Assembly (NCBI GenBank): GCA_949358305.1
Contig: OX442321.1
Location: 1,614,001-1,674,000 of the forward strand
From: Strigamia acuminata
Lineage: Eukaryota; Arthropoda; Chilopoda; Geophilomorpha; Linotaeniidae
Reading direction: 5' to 3'
Length of the DNA stretch: 60,000 bases
Shown here: one piece after another, positions 32,590-43,037 of the stretch
Position numbering within the stretch: position 1 is the first letter of the stretch
Layout of the letters: each line of letters opens with the position of its first letter
Notes under the pieces: generated by a model
What the model was told of the DNA's origin: nothing
What the model saw: only the letters and a program-made list of their open reading frames with translations
Database searches by the model: none
Made by a program: the position numbers and the translations under genes

Positions 32590-33320
32590 CTCATACAGTC
32601 ACGTAAATAAAAGGTGAAAAACATCGCATAAATGGAAGGTAACAAGTAATTAATGCTTTCCCGGTGTTAAAAACGATTAATTACTAGTCGGTATAGAAAT
32701 TAAAGTGCTCCCGTGTTTGCCCAAGCTCCCGACATGTGACCGTGTGAAAATGGCGTAGGTACAAAATGGCCGAGCATCACTGCCAAATTCGCCTCAACCA
32801 CTCAACCACGACCTCGCACCAAGCCTGTAAGTCTCCATCGATCAATCTAATTATATCAACGCATTGCCTGGCCAAATATGTTGTAAACTGATAATCGATC
32901 GCAACCTCTGTCTGTCTTTTGCCTCCTTAGCTCGCAAACGCGATCGTGAGCGGCGCATCAAGCAACTAACTACTGTACATTCACGATCTTAATACTACAA
33001 CGAAATGATACAACAGGTAAGAAAATAGCTTAGTAAATTGGTCGAAAACGAATCCACAGCTAACAATTTGTTATTGCTTTCTAAAGAACGACCAACGAGA
33101 TCGCCCATTCCTTCCCGATGCCAGCAAAGCATGTCAGATGAGTATTTTTAAACCCTCCTTAGCATTTGAATCAAATTAAAAACTCTTTATTGTTCTTATT
33201 TAGGATTCTCTCCGGAAATACGACTGCCAGTAACCGATCACGACCACTTTCGACAGTTTTCTAACGCCTGCATAAACTGAACATATAAGCTGTCTTGTAT
33301 TTAGGAATGAATAAAATGAA
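32590..33320 (+). ncRNA. Putative spliced transcript with a 40-codon ORF
   Basis: Strong splice signals occur in series: donor GTAAGT at 32827, acceptor CTCCTTAG before 32931, donor CAG|GTAAG at 33017, acceptors before 33087 and 33204, and GAATAAAATG near 33306 as polyadenylation signal. An ORF of 40 codons starts at ATG 32766, crosses the first intron in phase (32766-32826 + 32931-32992) and ends TAA; it contains a basic SRKRDRERRIK run. No longer frame exists, so it is either a small-peptide gene or a non-coding RNA. It is convergent with the zinc-ribbon gene at 33619-34036. Confidence 0.4.
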
Positions 33321-33618
33321 GGCAAGTTTCGGATAATTCTTTTTAAACGAGTAATTAATTAAACATACAAAACACAGCAAAACTCGGCGGGCTCAAAAAC
33401 AAAAGTTTTAGTAAAACCGTTAGTAAAAACATATTAATTAGAAATGTATAATTTTTTTTTCTTTTTCTTTTTCAAAAAATGTGTTATAAATTTTAGATGT
33501 AAATGGTGTTGTTGTTCCTATAGTGTCGTCGCGCCTATCAACACGCCAAAATTACTCTAAAATAAAAATTAAAAAACATTTTATTGACAAATTAAAATAA
33601 AAGAAAGAGAAAATTTAC

Positions 33619-34036
33619 TTACAAATCGGATGGATTTCCGCACTTCGGACAATTTGCGGTCGGAACCATAAAAGTTCCGATCACTTGAAAGTGGATGGTA
33701 AGCGCCTCGGTTGTTAAAATTATTCTGTCGCATTGTTCTCCTCGGCACCTATGATAAAGACGAAATAAATTTTGGTATAGAAATTTAATTAAAGAATTCT
33801 TACTCGATATTTTGGACCATTTGTAAATGCCCTTCCTGTAAAGTTACTCGCACTGCTTGCAGGTTGTTATTTAATGCCCCTAATGAGGCATTATTGTAAT
33901 CCGGCTCTTGACTGAGCATTCTAAGCCTAGCTGTGTACGGTTCAAGCGCAGGTTCGGGCGCAAGGTGTTCTAGGTGTTGTATGTGATTTTCAATGCTGGC
34001 CAGTATTTCTGCTCGTTCGATATCGATATCGGCCAT
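33619..34036 (-). CDS. Small zinc-ribbon protein, two exons
   Basis: Exons 34036-33804 and 33748-33619 join in phase to 120 residues. The N-terminal two thirds form a predicted acidic helical region (MADIDIERAEILASIE...NNLQAVRVTLQEG). The second exon carries CRGEQC and CPKCGNP, two cysteine pairs about 35 residues apart, the arrangement of a small zinc ribbon. A perfect GTAAGT donor overlaps the stop codon. If it is used, a short third exon after the acceptor at about 33562 replaces the last residue and adds a few more (ending ILAC). No family is recognised; a nucleic-acid or protein-docking role is possible. A foldback element starts 97 bases upstream of the ATG. Confidence 0.7.
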
Positions 34037-34133
34037 TTCAATAATCTACTGTAGAACTTCTGAGCGAGGATAAGGAAAAGTGATATATCTCTTTTAAAGA
34101 ATGATTGACAAGTGATTTGATGTTCAAAATGTA

Positions 34134-35292
34134 CAGTCGTGTTCAAAAAAACTGGACCCTCACTCTGTGCTGGCAATTGAAATTGTGAGTAATTCCGTGT
34201 TTTGCCACTAGGTGAAACACCAGACATCAACAGGTGATAATATAGCCTTGTCTACAGTGATCCTTTCATAATTTAGTGGACAGTTTTAAAAAGAAAAGTA
34301 TAAGTTATTTTCATAGAAAAAGTGTATGGATATTTAATATTAAGAAATAAAAAATTAATTTGTTTAATATTTTCTAACAATAAAGAATTTTTTCTAACAA
34401 TAAAGAATTTTTTCTAACAATAAAGAATTTTTTCTAACAATAAAGAATATTTTCTAACAATAAAGAATATTTTCTAACAATAAAGAATATTTTCTAACAA
34501 TTTTTACTTAAAGTGGTCCTAAAATGACTGTGTTTTGGTCGCATTAGGGAGGTTTTTCACGAAAAGTGGTCCCAAAATGAGCATGTTTTGGTCGCATTAG
34601 GGAGGTTTTGCACACAAAGTGGTCGCAAAAAGGAGCGTTTTTGGTCGCATTAGGGAGGTTTTGCACTCAAAGTGGTCCCAAAATGAGCGTGTTTTGGTCG
34701 CATTAGGGAGGTTTTTCACTTAAAGTGATCCCAAAATTTATACAGTGTTTAAAAAATATTCTTTATTGTTAGAAAATATTCTTTATTGTTAGAAAATATT
34801 CTTTATTGTTAGAAAATATTCTTTATTGTTAGAAAATATTCTTTATTGTTAGAAAATATTCTTTATTGTTAGAAAATATTCTTTATTGTTAGAAAATATT
34901 CTTTATTGTTAGAAAATATTCTTTATTGTTAGAAAATATTCTTTATTGTTAGAAAATATTCTTTATTGTTAGAAAATATTCTTTATTGTTAGAAAATATT
35001 CTTTATTGTTAGAAAATATTCTTTATTGTTAGAAAATATTCTTTATTGTTAGAAAATATTAAACAAATTAATTTTTTATTTCTTAATATTAAATATCCAC
35101 ACACTTTTTCTATGAAAATAACTTATATTTTCTTTTTTAAAACTGTCCACTAAATTATGAAAGGATCACTGTAGACAAGGCTATATTATCACCTGTTGAT
35201 GTCTGGTGTTTCACCTAGTGGCAAAACACAGAATTACTCCCAATTTCAATTGCCAGCACAGAGTGAGGGTCCAGTTTTTTTGAACACGACTG
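34134..35292. mobile_element. Foldback element with AATAAA repeat arrays
   Basis: 1,159 bases flanked by TA. Terminal inverted repeats of about 240 bases begin CAGTCGTGTTCAAAAAAACTGG, close to Tc1/mariner ends. Inside, a 20-base unit (AATAAAGAAT(A/T)TTTTCTAAC) is repeated 6 times at the left (34378-34500) and 15 times in the opposite orientation at the right (34752-35060). The centre (34505-34735) has four copies of a 60-base unit containing TTTTGGTCGCATTAGGGAGG. No ORF. Confidence 0.93.
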
Positions 35293-35294
35293 TA

Positions 35295-36291
35295 CATGGT
35301 ATAAATAGTACAAGAAAAGATTTAAATTAAACAATGACCTCTGATTGGTTCTCACAGTCGCGTGAGATCACGTTCTTCATACAAAATTGGGACGTACAGC
35401 ACACCTGGTGTTCATTGGCGGTACCGTCCATCTCACCACGTCCATTTTGAACATCAAATCACTCGTCAATCATTGTTCAAACAAAATCGCACGAGGAAAC
35501 AATGTGGGAAGAGATAGACAAACAAGATTCATCACCGCATCGACCTACTGGATGACCACAACTAAGCTTATCTACTACGGTCGACGAGGATAAAATCAAT
35601 CCTAGAAGGGCGATTGAAGAGGACGAGCCGAGCCACCACGCGCAGCTAAGGGCACCGAAAATTACGACCACTTGGAAGCAACGTTGAAGAAATGGCGAAC
35701 ATGAAATAATAAAGCCAAAGAGATCATCATGGGAACATTAACCAACGAGCAAGTATTGAGAATGAGAACTGACACCAACTCAAAAAACTATGGAAGAAAA
35801 TGGCGACCAACACAACTCACAAGTCAGTTGGGATATTTGTGCCTAACCGTCCTTACGCGTTTCACTACTGAAACGGTAGACAGAGAGAGACACATACTTC
35901 AATCGAATGAAAGCTCTCCAGAGCGAGAGCGAGAGCGCACAACTGCGAAATGAATGTTATATAGCGGAGTAACAAGCGGACTAAGAAGTAAGAAGCGATA
36001 AAAGCTAACACAACCATTAGCCTTAGCCTAGCTTAGACGCCAGAAACATGCTGGACACAAGGCAGCGGCCTACAACCAACCCAAACGGGAGAAAACGAGC
36101 AAACCACGTGTAAAGCCTGCAGGGAAGCCGAACTGCAAAAACGCACACCGAAAATAACTAGCGCACGTTCGAGATCACCAGAGCCGAGAAGGACGACAAA
36201 AACAACGCAAAAAACACATCAAAACGAGCCAACTTCAAGGAAATCGTACGGAAAAAAACACGTAGAACGGAGTTACGTAGCGACAACCACG
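35295..36291. other. Spacer between foldback element and LRR cassette B
   Basis: About 1 kb with short frames only (35387-35593, 35729-35953), none with homology or splice support. It contains a short GAGAGCGAGAGCGAG simple repeat near 35920. Confidence 0.4.
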
Positions 36292-38375
36292 TACGATCCC
36301 AAGTTCATTCAATCAATACAAAAACATAGATTATCTGAACGAATTGGGAGACATGGGTGTTTATAAAACCGAATTGTTCGGATAATCGAACATTAGGTTT
36401 ATACACTTTCTGTACTGCACGTGAAAATAAAAAGTCATTAAAATATTGTTGAAAAGCATTAAAACTGATCAAAAATGGACAAAAATCATCAAACATCAAA
36501 CATCCATGGCTTTATTTCTCCCAGTCTACAATCTGTAATAAGTACAAACAAATATTTGTCATCATTTCTTCCAATTCTCCAGCTTTGCGGTAAACGCATT
36601 GTTATCGTTAGCATCTGCTGTACGTTCGACGCAAGATTCCGCGGTTACGTTCTGAATACGTAATCCTACAGTACATAAACATGTCATCTCACTTTAGATT
36701 TCATTCTTCTCTCGTGATCCGACAGTTCGCAACATGCCAGTCCGGAAATCAGCGGCTAGTCTGGAGCAATTGTGTTTGCAAATGGTTTGCACAAATTTCG
36801 ATAGTTTTCAAACACAACTGGCGAATCAACCTTCGATATTGATTTCCAACATACATCAATGTCTCAGAAGTCAATGTTGTGAGAAGTATAGACGAAGCGT
36901 GGATTACAACGTTTTCATCCATCCTGCCACCAAATCATTTTATTTGTGCAATGCGCTCATACAGCCCGTGTATCGTTCTCTATTACATCAAATTGGACAA
37001 ATTTGTAGGAACCTTTTATATCTAGATCTGTTCTCCAGAAACTGCGATGTGAAAATTCCACCTGAATGTATGGTCGAACTGTTTCAGCAATTGCCACAAC
37101 TTCAGTGGTTCAGGTCTCTTAGCGCAGAATGCACGGATCAAGTTTTAGCTACAATTGGTGAAAATTGTTTACAATTACGACATCTGGACTTAATTCTCTG
37201 CACAGATGTGACTGATGATGGGCTCCGCTTATTAAGTGATTGCAAGAAACTGGAGTATCTGGATATTTACTCAGCTTCTGTCACAAGCAATGGCTGTTTT
37301 GACATCCTAAACCAACTGCCTCTTTTAAAAATGTTTCGACACCCATGCTGGACAGATTTATTTGATCTGTTAAAACATTTCAATTCGGAGCAAATATCAT
37401 TGCGTACTTATTCCATCGAAAACATCTTTGTACACTTTGTAAACAATACGGAAGATATCACCATTCTGACCACAATTTTTCCAAATTTATACAGGCTATC
37501 GTTACATACATCGACGATGAATTTAAATTTTCTGTTGGCGCGGACACAACGTTTAACCAGTCTAACACTGTTTCATTTTGAATTAGTTAACCTTCGACTG
37601 ATCAATTATTATTGCCCACAGTTACAATCTTTTATGTTACAAGAATGTTCGTTGAACACTGAAAATATGGAAGATTTACCTAAGCATTCGTTCAAAAACC
37701 TATGTAATCTGAACATATCATGTGAACATATTACTCAATCTCAGATAAAAATGTTAATTCTACAATGTCCGAATTTAAACCATTTCACTAAACGTTATTG
37801 TCAAACACTGACTGGACTAAATGAATTGAATGCACTTGTAAATCTAAAAAGTGTAAGCTTTTATTCCTGTAGTTCAATTAATCGAAGGATGATCATCAAG
37901 TTATTAGAAATGCGAATTCCATTGGCGTATTTATGTATAGAACATTGTTTAAATATCGATCGGTCAGTTTCTGAAGTAATTAACACTTACATAAAATCTT
38001 AGAACTTGTGTTTAAAGTTTATACATATTTCACATCACTAGTAAGTAAATAAAGAATTTTAAAAATAATAGCACTTTTTCCAGAAAGTTATGTGGTTGGT
38101 GTTTGCTGTGTTCTTGCTTGGCATAAACTTTCTAGGAAAAGATAAGATAATAAGTCTGTTCTTGACAAATATTTGTTTTTACTATACACAGATTGTAGAC
38201 TGGGAGAAATAGAGCCATGGATGTTAATGTTAATGTTTTTTTATGTTTTTTGTCCATTTTTGATCAGTTTTATTACTTTTTAACAATATTTTAATGACTT
38301 TTTATTTTCATATGCAGTACAGAAAGTGTATAAAGCTAATGTTCAATTATCCGAACAATTCGGTTTTCGTTTTAA
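36292..38375 (+). repeat. LRR cassette B (duplicated block with inverted arms)
   Basis: Same left boundary sequence as cassette A. The left arm (about 36366-36562) reappears in reverse complement at about 38163-38369. The arms are about 200 bases, longer than in A, and include CCGAATTGTTCGGATAAT, TGCAGTACAGAAAGTG and CCATGG segments. The LRR gene lies between them. Confidence 0.87.
36734..38002 (+). CDS. LRR protein, BC-box (ZYG11/LRR-1-like) substrate receptor, copy B
   Basis: Single-exon frame of 422 residues from ATG 36734. The first 15 residues match copy A almost exactly, including the BC-box-like SLEQLCLQMV at residues 9-18, followed by QPSILISNI as a possible Cul2-box. Leucine-rich repeats cover the rest: NLLYLDL, QLQWFRSL, CLQLRHLDLILCTDVTDDGLRLL, KLEYLDIYSA, RLTSLTLFHFELVN, NLCNLNIS and LKSVSFYSCSSI. 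Such proteins usually act as substrate-recognition subunits of Cullin-2 RING E3 ligases; this role is inferred from motif order. The stop TAG is followed by AATAAAG. The copy is intact, while paralogue A carries a frameshift. Confidence 0.8.
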   Translation: MPVRKSAASLEQLCLQMVCTNFDSFQTQLANQPSILISNIHQCLRSQCCEKYRRSVDYNVFIHPATKSFYLCNALIQPVYRSLLHQIGQICRNLLYLDLFSRNCDVKIPPECMVELFQQLPQLQWFRSLSAECTDQVLATIGENCLQLRHLDLILCTDVTDDGLRLLSDCKKLEYLDIYSASVTSNGCFDILNQLPLLKMFRHPCWTDLFDLLKHFNSEQISLRTYSIENIFVHFVNNTEDITILTTIFPNLYRLSLHTSTMNLNFLLARTQRLTSLTLFHFELVNLRLINYYCPQLQSFMLQECSLNTENMEDLPKHSFKNLCNLNISCEHITQSQIKMLILQCPNLNHFTKRYCQTLTGLNELNALVNLKSVSFYSCSSINRRMIIKLLEMRIPLAYLCIEHCLNIDRSVSEVINTYIKS

Positions 38376-38427
38376 TTCGATTAATTATTCTTTTTTGGCT
38401 TTTATTTTTCGGCGATCCGGGTTTTCT

Positions 38428-38617
38428 ACCTAACATTTTTATACACATCACGTTTTCTCAATTTTGCTTTAGATAATTTGGAACTGACCGTTGTCATTTC
38501 TCCATTTTCATAAATTAAGGTTTCGGTGTCTTGTTGGATCATTGAACATGCAGCGAAGACTGAGGTCAACCACACGCTTAACTCAAACTTTGAAAGAATG
38601 TAAATGTGCTCGAACAT
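38428..38617 (-). CDS. Candidate first exon of an unidentified minus-strand gene
   Basis: ATG at 38617 opens a 60-odd codon frame with a possible signal anchor (FELSVWLTSVFAACSM) followed by a polar segment and basic KAKLRKRD. A GTAGAA donor lies right at its end. No downstream exon is identified, since the minus strand next meets the inverted arm of LRR cassette B. It may also be a complete micro-ORF. Confidence 0.3.
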
Positions 38618-38899
38618 TAGATACTTAGAAGTGGTAATTGGACTGTGGTGTCTTCTTTATTGACCCGTATTTCTTCCATTCAAAGAATTCCAAGTGTCAA
38701 CAACTAAAAGCGTTATTGGATGTGCACCAATAAATGACATTACTCGTCATTTCAAATTTCACAACTTGATATAGGCCTACTTGTTTATTTATATTTTTTT
38801 CTCTCCATCTCTTTAGTATCTGGTTTCACCACAAAAGATAATAACAAAAAAAAAACAAAGACAGAAAAAACATTGGTTGTTTCAGTAACATTGTTAGAA

Positions 38900-39186
38900 G
38901 TTCTTGTCTTATTTCTATTTTTTCCCTTTTGTTGACTTTGCCAAGTTTTTCTTATCAAACCACAATTCCTTCAAAATAAAAAATAAAAAAAAAAAAATGG
39001 AAAAAATTTGTCTAGGTCTGTTTATAGCAAATTTATAAGACATCCATAAATAACTTTGGCATTTTAAGCAGTTCCCAAACAAATAAATTGTATTGTTAGT
39101 TTTAGTTTTTTTTTTTTTTTTTTTTTTTCTTGCAAATTTTTCTATGAAAATCCGAACAAACAACAATCTAAATTTTATTTCTCTCT
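38900..39186. other. Simple-sequence A/T-rich spacer
   Basis: Contains poly(A) and poly(T) runs near 38985 and 39105-39128. No gene. Confidence 0.5.
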
Positions 39187-39393
39187 CTATAAGATGTCAA
39201 TGCAATCTGCGATCATTTTCTGCTGTTTTAATCCACTGTTGTGCGTGGCATTGAGGGCAAAAGGTTTGTCACCATATCCCCATCTTCCGGTGGTAATCTC
39301 AATTAATGTGAAAAGTTGTTTATTACCATAAATTGCAAACATGTGCAAGTAATGGCGAGTCTTTGTCCTCAGACGATTCCAACTAAAACCGGC
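39187..39393 (-). CDS. Candidate terminal exon of an unidentified minus-strand gene
   Basis: An acceptor TATTGTCAG opens a 68-codon block in phase 0 ending TAG at 39187. The translation has strong protein character: FSWNRLRTKTRHYLHMFAIY, then LFTLIEITTGRWGYGDKPF and a helical end. A related-looking minus-strand exon lies at about 40887-41020. I do not recognise the domain. The exon call rests on splice consensus and composition only. Confidence 0.4.
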   Translation of the reverse strand, partial: AGFSWNRLRTKTRHYLHMFAIYGNKQLFTLIEITTGRWGYGDKPFALNATHNSGLKQQKMIADCIDIL

Positions 39394-40886
39394 CTGACAA
39401 TACAATGAGGGTTACTAAGGGTGTCTAAAAAAATGTTACGTTGTTTAATTAAAAATATATTAATCATTACTTGTGGGCAGCGTTGTTTAATTAACCTTTC
39501 TGATACAGTTTTTTCCGCTCTTTCGTTTGGTGTTTAGTTTTTGATGATTAGAGCTTTTGTTCTCGAGATATTTGCGATTTTAATCAATTTTTCTCCCAAT
39601 TCGTCAAGTTTGATCGCACCAGTCATTTCTGAATTTTAGATTTTGTGGTACTTTTGTGGATTTCTTCAACGGAATTAATAATTATTGTTTCAGAATTTTA
39701 TAGCTGTACTGTACTGTACTGTAAGGGCTTATATTTGAACACAGGAGTACAAGTGAAACTCTAAAACAATCAAACACATGATATTTAATGACAAAATTGA
39801 GCAACAGATGGCAGTGCAAGTCTGTAGAATTGAGCACTTCAAATCATACAGTATTGAACGAAACAATAACACACACATCATCATTAAAACCCAACAAACA
39901 AACAAACAACAAAAAAATTTAAAAAAAAAACTAAAACAATAACAAATAAAAAAAACACGGAAAAAAAAAACCAAACAATAAAGTAATTATTAAGTTTTAT
40001 TTACTTTGTTCAGTTTTATTTCAACTTCCAACAGTATAATAACAAAAGGAAACAATTAATAAAAATAACTAGAATTTTTCCTTCCGAAATGCCCGTAGTC
40101 GGCGCACAACCGCTCGCAATTTAGTCGAAACTTAATAAATTTTTTCCTCCCGCTCGACATATGCTGCAATGAATTGTAATGCAGGGGTTAAGTTGAAGGT
40201 AGGGTCATAATGAGTCTGGACGCGTGATATGAATGTGCGAAACGGGCAAAGGGTTAATTCCATGCAGCAAAGTAGAGCTACTTATCTGCCGTTAGTCGAG
40301 CGCCGTGTCCACTTTCCTTCCGGGGTTTAAACGAGGTGAGTACATTAGCAAACTCCTTTTCATTTCGACCGCCTCGATGGGATTAGGATGCAAACGGTGA
40401 AAAATTCAATTTTTCCCTCTAATTTACTTATTAAAATGCAAATGATTTACGCTCGTTAAACTCGTTAATCCAAACGACTCAATGAGTTTCTTTATTTCGT
40501 TTGTGCGGTTGTTTGAGGCTGCAATTCCGTTAATGGCGACTTTGAGAGCAGTTTTCGGCTCTCGAACGAGTTTGCATCTCATTAGTGGTCATTAGTGGTT
40601 GATTCTGTCAATGAGAATTTGTCAGCAAACTAAAAAGTTGGTCGTGTATTAAAGGGAAGCCAACCGAGGGGGTTTCAATGTTTTCAAACAACAAAAATGT
40701 CTTGTTTTGCAATTGCAATTTGATTGATTGAGCTGAGAGAAATAAAACATGAAGATGGGACAGAAATTGACTTTTCTTGTTCCATCTTTGCTTGGGTTAA
40801 TGCATAATGTATAATAGAATAAATTCACAAACAAAAAATGAATTTCTTTTCTCTACAACACACATATATTATAAGCTTGTACATGG
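39394..40886. other. Intergenic or intronic sequence
   Basis: AT-rich. A (CTGTA)-like short repeat near 39705 and A-rich tracts near 39910-39975 are present. A GAG|GTGAGT donor at 40336 after a GC-richer stretch (40250-40335) could be a 5' untranslated exon on the plus strand. No coding gene is supported. Confidence 0.35.
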
Positions 40887-41020
40887 AATTGGAAGCAAAC
40901 ATCTCCACTCAGTCCGTGGGGATTTTGTGAAGGGGAAATCGAGAAAGTTGAAATGTTCTTGTTATGCTTTTCAATTTCAAATGTGTAACTGAATTCTGGC
41001 TTCAATTCACATCTCGATTC
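40887..41020 (-). CDS. Candidate internal exon, minus strand, unidentified
   Basis: A block of about 45 codons (ELKPEFSYTFEIEKHNKN ... SGDVCFQFH) runs from an acceptor-like TTTTAAAG near 41022 to a GTACAA donor at about 40886. Composition is beta-rich and coding-like. It may belong with the exon at 39187-39393, but the phase of the join was not proven. Confidence 0.3.
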
Positions 41021-41935
41021 TTTAAAATCCCAAAAGATTTTTTTTTTGAGGTGGAAAATTGCAATACAGAAAATATTTTGGATGAAAAAATAATGCAGAT
41101 TGCACATTTAATGCAGAGTTTATTAGGATAATGCATTTGGAAGAGGTGGATCGCCTGTATTCTCTGTGTATCACTCACCTGTCTAATTAATTTTAAGGTT
41201 ATATGAAAAATGCATGAAATTTAGATACAAAAACGGTAAATTACCAACAGAATGTAATTAAACTGCACTCGGGTGGATCGGAACTTTTTTTTAAAATGTC
41301 AATTAAACCATTTTGGGTTTTGGTTGTGTTTTTTTCTGTCACAATTCTGAGTTTGGAAAGTAATTTTTGGATTTTATTGCAGAGGATCCATCATTGAAAC
41401 TGATGTTTTGAGATAAAACAATATGAGGTCTGAGACTATTCAAAAGCAATTATAAGTGAGTGAAAAAGTGTGCTGGTAAGAATCCTAATTTAAATTTGCA
41501 GCTTGGGACTTGGAAGTTAATGAATATACAGTGCACATAGCATGACAAATATTATGCTCATGATGAATTAAATTTCTCATTTTATTACAGCACATGTCAT
41601 TTAGAAATTATTGAACTGAGGCTCCATGAACAGTTCAGCTGTAATTTGTTAATTTTGGACACAAACACTTGAAAATTCTTCCGGAGTTTAAAATCAATAC
41701 AAGGCTTTTACCTCTGACATTGTAAACTCTATTTACAAATTTATTTGAATTCATTTTTCATCAATTGCTAGTAAAACTACAACGTTTGAGAAAAACTCCA
41801 TCAATGGTGCTCTACAACTTCCTAATTGATAATTATCACCTTCTGTTGCAGTTCTTCGGATTACGGTCATCGATGACTTTCGACGTACTATCCAGAAGTC
41901 AATTGGCACACTTGATTAAATTGCTGTTATTACTG

Positions 41936-42420
41936 GGTAAAATCCGAGCGGAGTCCAAATGGACGTCTCGCAAGATGGTCATTGCAATTGGTGGACTATG
42001 ATTTCGAAGTCGTTTATAAATCGAAAACACTGTTGCGGTCCGGGTATTTATCCTGAAAATACTTACCTTTTTCCTGGATAAACCGCAAATGAGATGCCGT
42101 TTATAGGCCTTAAACTCTGTTGCCTGTAAAATGTGTCTAGGGGTATTTTTATGAAATAAAGACACATTAAGTAATTAAATAAATAATTATCTAAGTGGTG
42201 ACGATGATTTTTATGTGGAAGACGCACTAAGTCGTATTCCTGAAGAAGTTAGACGGAAATATTTCAAGTAAAGACGTCAAGACGATGTTCATTTATTATT
42301 TTGTAAATCTAAGAATGAAGAATACAGATTTTCCACCACGACCGCACCCAATTTAATGCCGGTGGACTTACTTAGTCGACGCTTGAGACGGCTTATCCGG
42401 TGATGAAATTTATCCCTCGA
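41936..42420 (+). pseudogene. Degraded Gypsy RNase H-integrase remnant with an LTR fragment
   Basis: At 41936-42035 the sequence encodes a broken RNase H C terminus: a SG/RLARWSLQLVDYDFEVVYKS pattern, with about 11 extra bases before RLARW. The frame resumes at about 42200 with VEDALSRIPEE, the conserved segment that normally follows directly. Between the two lies about 155 bases resembling the end of the Gypsy-2 LTR (GGTCCGGG(T)ATTTATCC, GTCTAGGG). Stops follow at once. This is a dead fragment. Confidence 0.6.
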
Positions 42421-42527
42421 GGAAGGTGATTGAGGGACTTAGTCGGTTGGAAACTATATTAAACCTGTCATTTATCACGTGCTGAATGACAGTTTATTCC
42501 AAGTGCTTTTCTTCATATATGTTCCAG

Positions 42528-43037
42528 ACTCACATTTTCGTCTCCTGTATGCCCACCATTAGTTCAATCAAGTTGCAATGGACAAATAGAGAAAAGCAAT
42601 CAGAGTTAAAGTTTGATGTAAGGATAAAAGGTTTTTCTTTTTTTCCTTTTATTCCCACATTTCCCCGGTTTGCCCGCATACCTATACATGTGATGGGAAA
42701 ACAGGAGATTCCACTCACAATGTCCTAATGGTGATCGCACTCGTCTATTTTTAAACATGGACGTGTCCAACTGATCAATTACTCAAAACAAACATCGTTT
42801 TTTCTATTTATAGACGAAATATAATTTAAAAATCTGATTTCTTCATTTATTTACAGGTGGATTTACACCATTTTGAATTAGCAGCGCCACGACTGACAGT
42901 GGGTTTCGTTGGAATTAAGCGCAGTGACATTCGGCGGCAAAAAATGGTACTATATTCTGATTTTAATATTTATTTGGTCTTCTTTTTTGTTATTTACCTT
43001 TTTTATTTCTCAGGAGTTGTCTGCCAAGAGCTATTAA
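42528..43037 (+). CDS. Candidate 3' exons of an unidentified gene
   Basis: Three plus-strand exons join in phase 0: 42528-42617 (30 codons, IFVSCMPTISSIKLQWTN), 42857-42946 (30 codons, HHFELAAPRLTVGFVGIKR) and 43014-43037 (ending TAA). The first two are exactly 90 bases, with CAG|..|GTAAGG and CAG|..|GTACTA borders. AATAAATAAAATAG at 43252 could be the polyadenylation signal. Upstream exons were not found; the Gypsy remnant lies just before. The family is not recognised. Confidence 0.4.

Noticed and set aside
34371-35060. Regular spaced repeats considered as a CRISPR array
   Set aside because: Units are directly contiguous 20-mers without spacers, within a TA-flanked eukaryotic foldback element.
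35387-35953. Short plus-strand ORFs between the foldback element and LRR cassette B
   Set aside because: Low-complexity, no ATG-supported conserved features and no splice context.
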